Shown piece by piece: positions 47,368 to 54,410 of a stretch of 64,000 bases of DNA. This DNA comes from Thermomonas sp. HDW16 (GTDB lineage Bacteria; Pseudomonadota; Gammaproteobacteria; Xanthomonadales; Xanthomonadaceae): positions 1-64,000 of the forward strand of contig NZ_CP049872.1 of NCBI RefSeq assembly GCF_011302915.1, written 5' to 3'. Position numbers and translations under genes: made by a program. Position 1 is the first letter of the stretch, and each line of letters opens with the position of its first letter. The notes below the pieces were generated by a model that was not told the DNA's origin, ran no database searches, and saw nothing but the letters and a program-made list of their open reading frames with translations.

Positions 47368-48096
47368 TCAGAGGTGGCGCAGCGTATCCCGCAACTGCGC
47401 CACGCAGCGCCGGCTGACTTCCAGCGGATGCGCACCGTGGCGCAGCACGGCCTGGGTATGGCCGTCGCCGCCGCGGCGCAACTCGATGATCTCGTTGCGC
47501 GCCACCAGGCAATTGCGATGGATGCGCACGAAGCGTTCGGCGAACTCGGTTTCCAGCGACTTCAGCGATTCCTCGATGAGATCCTCGCCGCGCGCATGGT
47601 GGACCACCACGTACTTCTCTTCCGCCTGCAGGTAACGGATGTCATCGACCGGGATCAACCGCAGGCTGCCGCGCAGGCGTGCGCACAGGTGGGTGCGCTT
47701 CCGCCCGCCTTCGTGCTCCCCGTGCTGCGCGCGCCCGGCAGCGAAGGTGCGCACGCGCTCCAGTGCGGCGGACAAGCGTTCCGGGCGCACCGGCTTGACC
47801 AGGTAGTCGATCGCCTGCGCCTCGAACGCGGACAGCGCGTGCGCGTCGTAGGCGGTGCAGAACACCACGGCCGGGCGCGGCTCGAACGCAGCCAGGTGGC
47901 GCGCGGTTTCGAGGCCATCGATGCCGGGCATCGAGATATCCAGCAGCACCATGTCCGGGTGGTGTTCGGCGCAGGCGTGCAAGGCGGCATGGCCATCGCT
48001 GGCTTCGGCGACGACTTCCACGCCGGGTTCGACCGCCAGCAGCGCGCGCAGGCGTTCGCGCGCCAAAGGCTCATCGTCGGCGATGACCACTTTCAT
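47368..48096 (-). CDS. algR: LytTR-family response regulator (AlgR-like)
   Basis: A two-component response regulator: an N-terminal receiver domain (about residues 1-115) and a C-terminal LytTR DNA-binding domain (about 140-240). The phosphoacceptor Asp lies in [13 protein letters not shown], the acidic pair in [12 protein letters not shown], and the conserved Lys in [12 protein letters not shown]. The LytTR part has [27 protein letters not shown] and [12 protein letters not shown]. The best match is AlgR of pseudomonads, but its partner histidine kinase is not adjacent in this window. Genes it controls here are unknown; alginate is not implied. Confidence 0.88.
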   Translation of the reverse strand: MKVVIADDEPLARERLRALLAVEPGVEVVAEASDGHAALHACAEHHPDMVLLDISMPGIDGLETARHLAAFEPRPAVVFCTAYDAHALSAFEAQAIDYLVKPVRPERLSAALERVRTFAAGRAQHGEHEGGRKRTHLCARLRGSLRLIPVDDIRYLQAEEKYVVVHHARGEDLIEESLKSLETEFAERFVRIHRNCLVARNEIIELRRGGDGHTQAVLRHGAHPLEVSRRCVAQLRDTLRHL

Positions 48097-48141
48097 CGCG
48101 TATCCAGTCTGTGTGCGGTCATGGGCATCGTCGCGCAGGCA

Positions 48142-48819
48142 TCAGTCGGCTGCAAACCGCGCCGACATCCAGCCGCCGAGATCGCGGATCTCCTCGGCGC
48201 TGACCGCGTGCTGCATCGGGTAGCGATGCCATTCCACATCGAACCCCAGTTGCTTCAGCGCTGTCGCGCTCATTTCGCCGCCCATCAGCGGCACCACCGG
48301 GTCGAACTGGCCATGCGCCATGAACACGGGTTGCGATGTGGCTCCTGGTTTCAAGGCGTCCTGTGCCTGCGCCAGCGTCATCGGTAAATACGTCGACAGC
48401 GCGATCAGACCGGCCAGTGGCTGCGTGCGGGCGATGCCGGCAGCCAGGGTGACCGCCCCGCCTTGCGAGAAACCGGCCAGCAGCACGCGATTCGGGGCGA
48501 TGCCGCGATCCGCTTCGCGCGCAATCAGGGCTTCCACTTGCGCCACGGATTCGGCCACGCCCTCGTGGTCGGCCCGATTGGCTAGGTCGAAGTCGCGGAT
48601 GTCGTACCAGGCACGCATGCGCGCACCGCCATTGATCGTCACCCCACGCACCGGCGCATGCGGGAACACGAAGCGGATCGCCGGCCAGTCGCGACGCACG
48701 AGTTCGGGGACGATGGGGGCGAAGTCGTTGCCGTCGGCGCCCAGGCCATGCAGCCACAGCACGCTCCATTGCGGCTGCGGGCCGGTTTCGTGTTCGATGG
48801 TTTCGAGCAAGTTGGTCAT
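48142..48819 (-). CDS. Carboxylesterase/phospholipase (alpha/beta hydrolase)
   Basis: A 225-residue soluble esterase of the carboxylesterase II/acyl-protein-thioesterase type. ATG 48819 starts MTNLLETIEHET; the earlier in-frame start is less plausible. Motifs are LWLHGLGADGNDF (oxyanion), GFSQGGA with the nucleophile Ser, MAHGQFDPVVP with the acid Asp, and YPMQHAVSAEE with the base His. The INGGARMRAWYDIRDFD segment is characteristic of this subfamily. It lies 45 nt after algR begins and 75 nt before the AraC gene. Confidence 0.93.
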   Translation of the reverse strand: MTNLLETIEHETGPQPQWSVLWLHGLGADGNDFAPIVPELVRRDWPAIRFVFPHAPVRGVTINGGARMRAWYDIRDFDLANRADHEGVAESVAQVEALIAREADRGIAPNRVLLAGFSQGGAVTLAAGIARTQPLAGLIALSTYLPMTLAQAQDALKPGATSQPVFMAHGQFDPVVPLMGGEMSATALKQLGFDVEWHRYPMQHAVSAEEIRDLGGWMSARFAAD

Positions 48820-48894
48820 GGACGACGATGGATGCGGGCCAGTGCGCAGTCTAACCATGCCGGCGGACGCGGCGTTTGCACGGCGCGTGCGGGC

Positions 48895-49824
48895 TCAATC
48901 GTCCGCGTCGCTGTCCCGACTGCGGGCTTGCCCGGGGCCGATGCCCTCGACACGTTTGAAGAAACGGCGGAACGCGGCCTCGCTGCGGTAGCCCAGCATG
49001 TCCGCGACCGCCGCCACCGAGAACCGACGATTCTTGAGCAAGCGCCGCGCCTCGGTCGCGCGCCAATGCGCGAGGTACTGGATCGGCGGCGTGCCGACGG
49101 TGGTGGTGAACAGTTCTGCGAACGTGGTGCGCGACATGTTCGCCTGCTGCGCCATCGACTGGATCGTCCAGTCCTCGCCCGGGCGTTCGTGCACCGCCGC
49201 CAACGCGCGCGACAAGCGCGCATCGGTCAATGCCGCAAGCAGGCCACGCGGACGTTCGGCGCGGCGCACGTATTCGCATACCGCCATGGTGAACAGCGAG
49301 TCGGCCAGCTTGTTCTGCACCAGCTGGCGGCCCCAGCGGCGGTCGCGGCTGGTTTCAATGAGCATCGTCGCGAGCTGGCGGAAGCCATCGCTGCTGTCGT
49401 TTGCATGCACCACGAAATGCGCCGGTAGCGCGCTGAAGATCGGGTTGCTGGTGCCGGTAATGAATTCCAGTTCGCCACACAGCATCGCGGTGTCGTCTGG
49501 CTCGATCTCGTCCGCCGTGGGCAAATGCGCATCCTCGCACGATGACAGCAAGTGCCTCACCCCGGACGGGAACACGATCAGGTCGCCACGACGCAACTGC
49601 ACCGGCGTTTCCATCGCGACCCCGCTGACCCAGCATTCGCCCTCGGTGAGCAGGTGGAACTGGCCGTAGCGCGTGGCTGGCTCCTGATCGTACCAGGTGC
49701 CGCAGTAGCGCACGTCGGCGGTGATTTCCACGCGCATGCGATACGCGCCCAGCACGGTCTCGAGCACGCTGTCGCGATCGATGTCCAGGTTCGTGCCGAT
49801 GGCTGCGGTCTCCATGCCTCGCAT
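48895..49824 (-). CDS. AraC-family transcriptional regulator
   Basis: A 309-residue regulator with an N-terminal cupin-type sensor domain (about residues 30-190; CWVSGVAMETPVQLRRGDLIVFPSGVRHLL) and two C-terminal AraC helix-turn-helix units (ANMSRTTFAELFTTTVGTPPIQYLAHWR and RFSVAAVADMLGYRSEAAFRRFFKR). Start ATG 49824 has AAGG nearby; ATG 49815 is also possible. It is divergent from the bufferin-type cluster (217-nt gap) and is a candidate regulator of it. Nothing in the sequence proves the link. Confidence 0.88.
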   Translation of the reverse strand: MRGMETAAIGTNLDIDRDSVLETVLGAYRMRVEITADVRYCGTWYDQEPATRYGQFHLLTEGECWVSGVAMETPVQLRRGDLIVFPSGVRHLLSSCEDAHLPTADEIEPDDTAMLCGELEFITGTSNPIFSALPAHFVVHANDSSDGFRQLATMLIETSRDRRWGRQLVQNKLADSLFTMAVCEYVRRAERPRGLLAALTDARLSRALAAVHERPGEDWTIQSMAQQANMSRTTFAELFTTTVGTPPIQYLAHWRATEARRLLKNRRFSVAAVADMLGYRSEAAFRRFFKRVEGIGPGQARSRDSDADD

Positions 49825-50041
49825 CCTAGGCCAGCCTTGCGGGATCGGCCATGACCGAGTGTCCGCCGTTTCATGCGCAAGCGTCCGCCACGGCTGAACG
49901 CTTTGCCGCGGGCGGACGCGCGGGCATATCCGCCGGACTCGCGGGGATATCGCGGCCGATGGCATCGGCATGAAATACACCGGCGCCGCACTCCTTCCCA
50001 ACGCGGCGTCCCGAACCCACTCCCGAACCGAGGATTGCAGC

Positions 50042-50338
50042 ATGAACGTCAAGACCACCACCGTTTCCGGCCTGTCGTTGGCCATCGCCGCCGCCGCGCT
50101 GTTCGCCGGCGCACCCCTCGCCCATGCCGGCACCACCGGCAAGGCGCAGATGGGCCACTGCGTGGGCAGCAACGCCTGCAAGGGCCATGGCGCGTGCAAG
50201 AGCGCCGCCAATGCCTGCAAGGGGCAAAACGCCTGCAAGGGCCAGGGCTTCACCGTGGCCTCCGCCAAGGATTGCAAGGTCGCAGGCGGCAAGTTCGAGC
50301 TGCCGAAGCCGGCCAAGACCGAAGCCAAGAAGGCCTGA
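50042..50338 (+). CDS. bufA2: Bufferin-type RiPP precursor (BufA2-like)
   Basis: A 98-residue exported peptide precursor. The Sec signal spans residues 1-29 (cleavage at LAHA-G). The mature part holds six Cys at 40, 46, 52, 59, 65 and 78 in repeated ACKG/CKS units (HCVGSNACKGHGACKS, then NACKGQNACKGQ), followed by DCKVAGGKFELPKP and a Lys-rich tail. In the known bufferin and HvfA systems, an MNIO enzyme oxidises such cysteines, giving thiooxazole-type groups that bind copper. Here the MNIO and DUF2063 genes follow. GAGGA lies before ATG 50042. Which cysteines are modified is unknown. Confidence 0.85.
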   Translation: MNVKTTTVSGLSLAIAAAALFAGAPLAHAGTTGKAQMGHCVGSNACKGHGACKSAANACKGQNACKGQGFTVASAKDCKVAGGKFELPKPAKTEAKKA

Positions 50339-50350
50339 TCTCCAGCGCGT

Positions 50351-50373
50351 GCGCCCGTCCCCGCGACGGGCGC
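50351..50373 (+). terminator. Intra-operon hairpin after the bufferin precursor gene
   Basis: GCGCCCGTC (50351-50359) and GACGGGCGC (50365-50373) form a perfect 9-bp stem with a 5-nt loop, in the 60-nt gap between precursor and MNIO genes. No T-tract follows, so it is unlikely to be a full terminator. A partial terminator or mRNA-stabilising stem, favouring more precursor than enzyme, is plausible. Confidence 0.6.
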
Positions 50374-50398
50374 CACGCCCAACGGCAGACACGACCAC

Positions 50399-51244
50399 AT
50401 GAACCGCACCCTGCACGGCTTCGGCCTGGGCCTGCGCCCACAGCAGTACGACGCCCTGTTGTCCGCCGACGCAAGCGTGGTGGACTGGCTCGAGATCGTC
50501 AGCGAGAACTACCTGATCGAAGGCGGCCGTCCGCTGGCAATGCTCGACCAGATCGCCGAACGCTGGCCGCTGGCCATGCATGGCGTGGCGCTGAACATCG
50601 GCGGCAGCGATCCGCTTGACCGCAACTACCTGCACGCGCTGGCAACACTCGCCAAACGGGTGCGCCCCGCATTGATTTCCGATCACCTGTGCTGGACCCG
50701 CCACAACGACGTGCAGCTGCACGACCTGCTGCCGCTGGCATACGACCAGGACAGCCTGCGCCACGTCGCTGCGCGCGTGCACCAGGTGCAGGATGCGCTC
50801 GGCACGCAACTGGTGCTGGAGAACGTATCCAGTTACCTGCGCTTCGCCAACGACACCATGGACGAAGCCGGGTTCCTGTCAGCGCTGGTCGCCGAAACCG
50901 GCTGCGGCCTCCTGCTCGACGTCAACAATGTGTACGTCAACGCGCACAACCACGGCATCAATGCGCTGGCGTATCTCGATGCCCTGCCGGCGCATGCGGT
51001 GAAACAACTGCACCTGGCCGGGCACGGCATCGATGCGCTCGGCTCCGGTCTGCTGATCGACACCCACGACGCGCCGGTCTGTGCCGAGGTATGGGCGCTG
51101 TATGCGCAGGCGCTGCGCCGCTTCGGTGAGGTGCCGGCCATGATAGAGCGCGACGACCACATCCCGCCGCTGCAGGAACTGCTGGACGAACTCGGTATCG
51201 CCCGCCGCATCGCCGCCGAAACGCGATTGGAGCTGGCGGCGTGA
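50399..51244 (+). CDS. bufB: MNIO (DUF692) multinuclear iron oxygenase, BufB-like
   Basis: A TIM-barrel multinuclear non-heme iron oxygenase that modifies Cys residues of a RiPP precursor. The 281 residues show the DUF692 pattern: GFGLGLRPQQYDALL, H61 in AMHGVALNIGG, D95/H96 in ISDHLCW, E141 in LENVSSY, D174 and N176 in LLDVNNVYVNAHNHG, H205/H209 in HLAGH, D221/H223 in DTHD, and ERDDHIP near the C-terminus. These acidic and His residues fit the iron ligands of family members. The gene starts 60 nt after the precursor and its stop overlaps the next start as GTGA. Confidence 0.93.
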   Translation: MNRTLHGFGLGLRPQQYDALLSADASVVDWLEIVSENYLIEGGRPLAMLDQIAERWPLAMHGVALNIGGSDPLDRNYLHALATLAKRVRPALISDHLCWTRHNDVQLHDLLPLAYDQDSLRHVAARVHQVQDALGTQLVLENVSSYLRFANDTMDEAGFLSALVAETGCGLLLDVNNVYVNAHNHGINALAYLDALPAHAVKQLHLAGHGIDALGSGLLIDTHDAPVCAEVWALYAQALRRFGEVPAMIERDDHIPPLQELLDELGIARRIAAETRLELAA

Positions 51245-51990
51245 ACGCGCTCATCACCACCCAGGACGCGATGCAGCGCTGGCTGCTGCAGGGCGACGCC
51301 GCCATCGGCATGCGCGTCGATGGCCAAGATGTTGCGCAACGCCTGCGCATCTATGCCGATGCCTACCGGCTGCGCCTGCTGGAAGTGCTCGGCAACGATT
51401 TCCCGGTCACGAAGGCCGTACTCGGCGACGACGCATTCGATGCGCTGTGCGTGGATTACCTGCATGCGCATCCGTCCACGCAGCCGTCGGCGCGCCACTT
51501 CGGCCATGCCTTCCCGGACTGGCTGCACGCGCGGTGCGAACTGCCGCATACGCTCCACCAACTCGCCCGCTTCGAATGGTTGCAGGGCGAAGTGTTCGAT
51601 GGCGCGGATGCGCCGCTGCTCGGCATCGAGCAGATCGTGTTCTTGCCAGCGGAGGACTGGCCCGGGCTACGCCTGCGACTGCACCCCACGGCACGCTTGC
51701 TGGCATTGTCCTGCAATGCCGCCGAGCTGGTCGAAACACATGCGCAGGAACTCGTCTTGCCGGAACTGCTCGACGCCGCGCCATCGCACTGGCTGCTGTG
51801 GCGGGCCGATGGCGACGTGCACTGGCGCCAGCTCGATGCAAGGGAAACGGACGCACTGCATGCCGTTGCATCCGGCGAACCGTTCGCTCGCCTGTGCGAA
51901 CGACTGCAAACGGAAGACGACGACGGCGCCCTCCGCGCCGCCAGCCTGCTCAAGCGTTGGCTGGCCGACGGCCTACTGGCGGCAGCTTGA
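51241..51990 (+). CDS. bufC: DUF2063 RiPP partner protein, BufC-like
   Basis: A 249-residue protein with the DUF2063 N-terminal DNA-binding-like domain (about 5-95; MQRWLLQGDAAIGMRVDGQ, RLRLLEVLGNDFPVTKAVLG, PSARHFGHAFPDWL) and a variable C-terminal half. In bufferin and Hvf systems the DUF2063 protein binds the precursor and presents it to the MNIO enzyme. The start is GTG 51241, overlapping the bufB stop as GTGA. Only this family's position next to DUF692 supports the precise role; no catalytic motif is visible. Confidence 0.9.
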   Translation: MNALITTQDAMQRWLLQGDAAIGMRVDGQDVAQRLRIYADAYRLRLLEVLGNDFPVTKAVLGDDAFDALCVDYLHAHPSTQPSARHFGHAFPDWLHARCELPHTLHQLARFEWLQGEVFDGADAPLLGIEQIVFLPAEDWPGLRLRLHPTARLLALSCNAAELVETHAQELVLPELLDAAPSHWLLWRADGDVHWRQLDARETDALHAVASGEPFARLCERLQTEDDDGALRAASLLKRWLADGLLAAA

Positions 51991-52016
51991 ACCCCACCAC
52001 TGATCCGGAGCCCACC

Positions 52017-52469
52017 ATGCAATCCGCACCCGTTCGCCTTGGCAACACGGCACTCGACATCCTGTCCCGCTTTGAATGGCTAGGCCCGCTGCTGCTGCGA
52101 CTGGTGTTCGGCTGGTTCTGGCTGGAAACCGGCTGGGCCAAGTTGCACAACCTGGAATTCTTTTCCGCACGTTTCGTCGAATGGGGCATCCCGTTCCCGA
52201 CGCTGAGTGCAACCCTGTCCGGCGGCGTAGACCTGATCGGCGGCGCGCTCCTGATCCTCGGCCTGGGTACGCGGCTTATCACCATCCCGATGATCGTCAA
52301 CATGCTGGTGGCCTTGGCAGTGGTCGTGCTGCCGACGATCTCCACCTTCAACGAGTTCGTCGAGCTGGATGAAGTCCTCTATGTCGCGGTGTTGTTCTGG
52401 CTTCTGATGGCCGGCCCCGGCAAGGCCAGCCTGGATCACCTGATCGCCGGCCGCCTGCGCTCGCGATAG
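52017..52469 (+). CDS. DoxX-family membrane protein of the bufferin cluster
   Basis: A 150-residue inner-membrane protein of the DoxX/YphA type with about four helices. Landmarks are LLLRLVFGWFWLETGWAKLHNLEFF and GGVDLIGGALLILGLGTRL. ATG 52017 follows bufC by 26 nt, with CCGGAG upstream. DoxX proteins close many DUF692/DUF2063 operons (for example gig/buf1 of Caulobacter), though their role is undefined. The longer frame here is antisense or out-of-frame noise. Confidence 0.88.
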   Translation: MQSAPVRLGNTALDILSRFEWLGPLLLRLVFGWFWLETGWAKLHNLEFFSARFVEWGIPFPTLSATLSGGVDLIGGALLILGLGTRLITIPMIVNMLVALAVVVLPTISTFNEFVELDEVLYVAVLFWLLMAGPGKASLDHLIAGRLRSR

Positions 52470-52667
52470 ACGTCCATGCCGCGCTATCGAACGTGCTGCG
52501 CCGCAAGATGACCGCGCCCAAACAAGACGCTAGCGTACGGTTCGGCAGCGGGGAGGGCTCGGGGAGGCTGGCTGCCGGTTCCCCATCGCAGTTGGCAGTC
52601 GCTACGCATCGCGCAGGTCTCTTGCCTGCGTCACCGACAACACACACCACTCCTTTGGGGGCAGATC

Positions 52668-53774
52668 ATGTTCGTACGTATCTGCAAGACCGCTCGTCCG
52701 CTGTGCGCGGGCCTGGCGCTGGCGCTGCTGTGCGCGCCCGCCATGGCCAACACCTTGAACCAGAACGTGTCGTGGACCATCGACCGCTCCGGCACCACCG
52801 CCAAGTACCGCGTGGTCGCCTATGGCGATTCGATCTACGCCGGCTACAACGGCTCCACGCTCAGCGCCGCCAAGTACTCGGCGCCGACCGTGGATGCCGA
52901 ATACCTCTCCGCTTTGTGGGGCGCGGACATTGAAAGCGTGCGCCGCACCAAGTCCGGCGCGGTGGCCTCGGACGTGTACAACAACAAGATCGTGGCCGAA
53001 CGCTCGTACATGCAGTCCAGCAACACCCGTGTGGTGACCTTCGAGATGTGCGGCAACGACGGCCTGCAGGCCCGTTCCAGCTTCAAGGGCCAAACCGGCA
53101 CCTGCAACTACAACGTGATGGCCACCGCCGAGGCCAACTGCAAGACCTACGTGGCGGCGGCGATGGACTACATCAACGCCAACGCGTACAGCGGCACCAA
53201 GGTCAAGATCATCGCCAACCTGTACTACCCCGGCTACAACGCCGACAACGTGCAGAGTTCCTGCAACGATCCCACCACCGGCGCCAAGGTCAACCTGCGC
53301 GACAAGTTCCTGCCGGCGATCACCCGCATGAACTACTGGATGTGCGAGTACGCGCGGCAGAAGGGCTTCCAGTGCGTGGACAACTTCGCCGAGTACATGG
53401 GCGCGGACTACGACAGCAACGGTGACGGCCAGATCGATTCGCAGGCGTTGAAATACATCGCCGGCGAGAGCGAAGCCAGCTACGTGGCGCGCATCACCGG
53501 TACGCTGAAGGGCACGCTGCGCGATGCCAACACGCACTTCATTTCGTCCAGCAGCAGCGCCGACTACATCCAGTCCGACGACGTGCACCCGACCTACCAG
53601 GGCAGCACGGTGACCGCGGGCCTGTTCGGCGGCACCACCAGTTCCGGCGCGCCGCGCTACACCAGCTTCAGCGGCGGCAAGAACCCGATCTGGAACCTGT
53701 ACGGCCACGAGCGCATGGGCTGGTTGCTGTCGCTGTACTCGCCGAGTAGCCCGGCGAAGGCACGCCGCAAGTGA
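52668..53774 (+). CDS. Secreted SGNH/GDSL-type hydrolase
   Basis: A 368-residue exported hydrolase with a signal peptide (MFVRICKTARPLCAGLALALLCAPAMA). SGNH blocks are visible: the nucleophile Ser in VAYGDSIYAGYNG, the Asn in EMCGNDGLQ, and the DxxH pair in SDDVHPTYQG. These are order and spacing of a GDSL esterase. DYDSNGDGQID at about residues 246-256 resembles a Ca-binding EF-hand-like loop. The mature chain has several Cys, allowing disulfides. Substrate (lipid, polysaccharide ester) is unknown. A membrane-anchored protein gene starts 1 nt after its stop, so the two are coupled. Confidence 0.87.
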   Translation: MFVRICKTARPLCAGLALALLCAPAMANTLNQNVSWTIDRSGTTAKYRVVAYGDSIYAGYNGSTLSAAKYSAPTVDAEYLSALWGADIESVRRTKSGAVASDVYNNKIVAERSYMQSSNTRVVTFEMCGNDGLQARSSFKGQTGTCNYNVMATAEANCKTYVAAAMDYINANAYSGTKVKIIANLYYPGYNADNVQSSCNDPTTGAKVNLRDKFLPAITRMNYWMCEYARQKGFQCVDNFAEYMGADYDSNGDGQIDSQALKYIAGESEASYVARITGTLKGTLRDANTHFISSSSSADYIQSDDVHPTYQGSTVTAGLFGGTTSSGAPRYTSFSGGKNPIWNLYGHERMGWLLSLYSPSSPAKARRK

Positions 53775-53775
53775 C

Positions 53776-54405
53776 ATGAGCGAACAGGCGCCCGGCAAGC
53801 GTCCCGCCACGCCGTCCGCTACGGACGGCGCAGGCGCGAGTCGCAAGCAACGCGGGCTGGCAGCGCTCCTGCTGCTGGCCTGCGTGGGCGGCATCGGCTA
53901 TTTCGCGTTGCGTGAACCCGCGCGTGCACAAACTCATGCCGATGGACACAGCCAAGCTTCGGGCACCACGACTATGACGCGCCAGCCAGTGAGCGCTCGC
54001 CGCATGCAAGCCCGGCCGGCATCGGATGACCTGGCCTCAGTGATCGTGCCTGGCACGCCTGTACCCAGCATGGGCGAAGTCATCGAAGGCCTGCACAAGG
54101 CCGGTATCCGCACCGGTCTTGGCGCGTTCAACCCACCCGGCACCAGTCCGCCCTTGGTCGGCCTGGCCGTTCCCGACGACTATCCGCTGCCGGAAGGCTA
54201 TGTGCGCCACTATCAGGCCACCGACGACGGGCAGGCGATCGAACCGATCCTGATGTATTCGCCCGACTACGAATTCCTGGACGCCTCCGGGCAACCGATC
54301 GCGATCCCTGCAGATCGTGTGGTGCGCGCCGCGAATGCACCGACAGGGCTGCCGATCCGGCAAGTGCGCATCCCGCCGCCGCAAGACACGGGTTCATCGT
54401 CCTGA
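53776..54405 (+). CDS. Membrane-anchored hypothetical protein, partner of the SGNH hydrolase
   Basis: A 209-residue protein with a Ser/Ala/Lys-rich cytoplasmic head, a single membrane helix (about residues 28-46, LAALLLLACVGGIGYFAL) and a periplasmic part with low-complexity Gln/Thr linker. The conserved-looking region is PDDYPLPEGYVRHYQATDDGQAIEPILMYSPDYEFLDASGQPIAI. It begins 1 nt after the SGNH hydrolase stop and ends 5 nt before the acyltransferase-like gene. The layout recalls lipase/foldase pairs, but no foldase similarity is seen. Function is unknown. Confidence 0.72.
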   Translation: MSEQAPGKRPATPSATDGAGASRKQRGLAALLLLACVGGIGYFALREPARAQTHADGHSQASGTTTMTRQPVSARRMQARPASDDLASVIVPGTPVPSMGEVIEGLHKAGIRTGLGAFNPPGTSPPLVGLAVPDDYPLPEGYVRHYQATDDGQAIEPILMYSPDYEFLDASGQPIAIPADRVVRAANAPTGLPIRQVRIPPPQDTGSSS

Positions 54406-54410
54406 ATTCG

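Noticed and set aside
50351..50373. CRISPR or tandem repeat in the RiPP cluster
   Set aside because: Only one inverted repeat is present; no direct repeats or spacers were seen here or elsewhere in the window.
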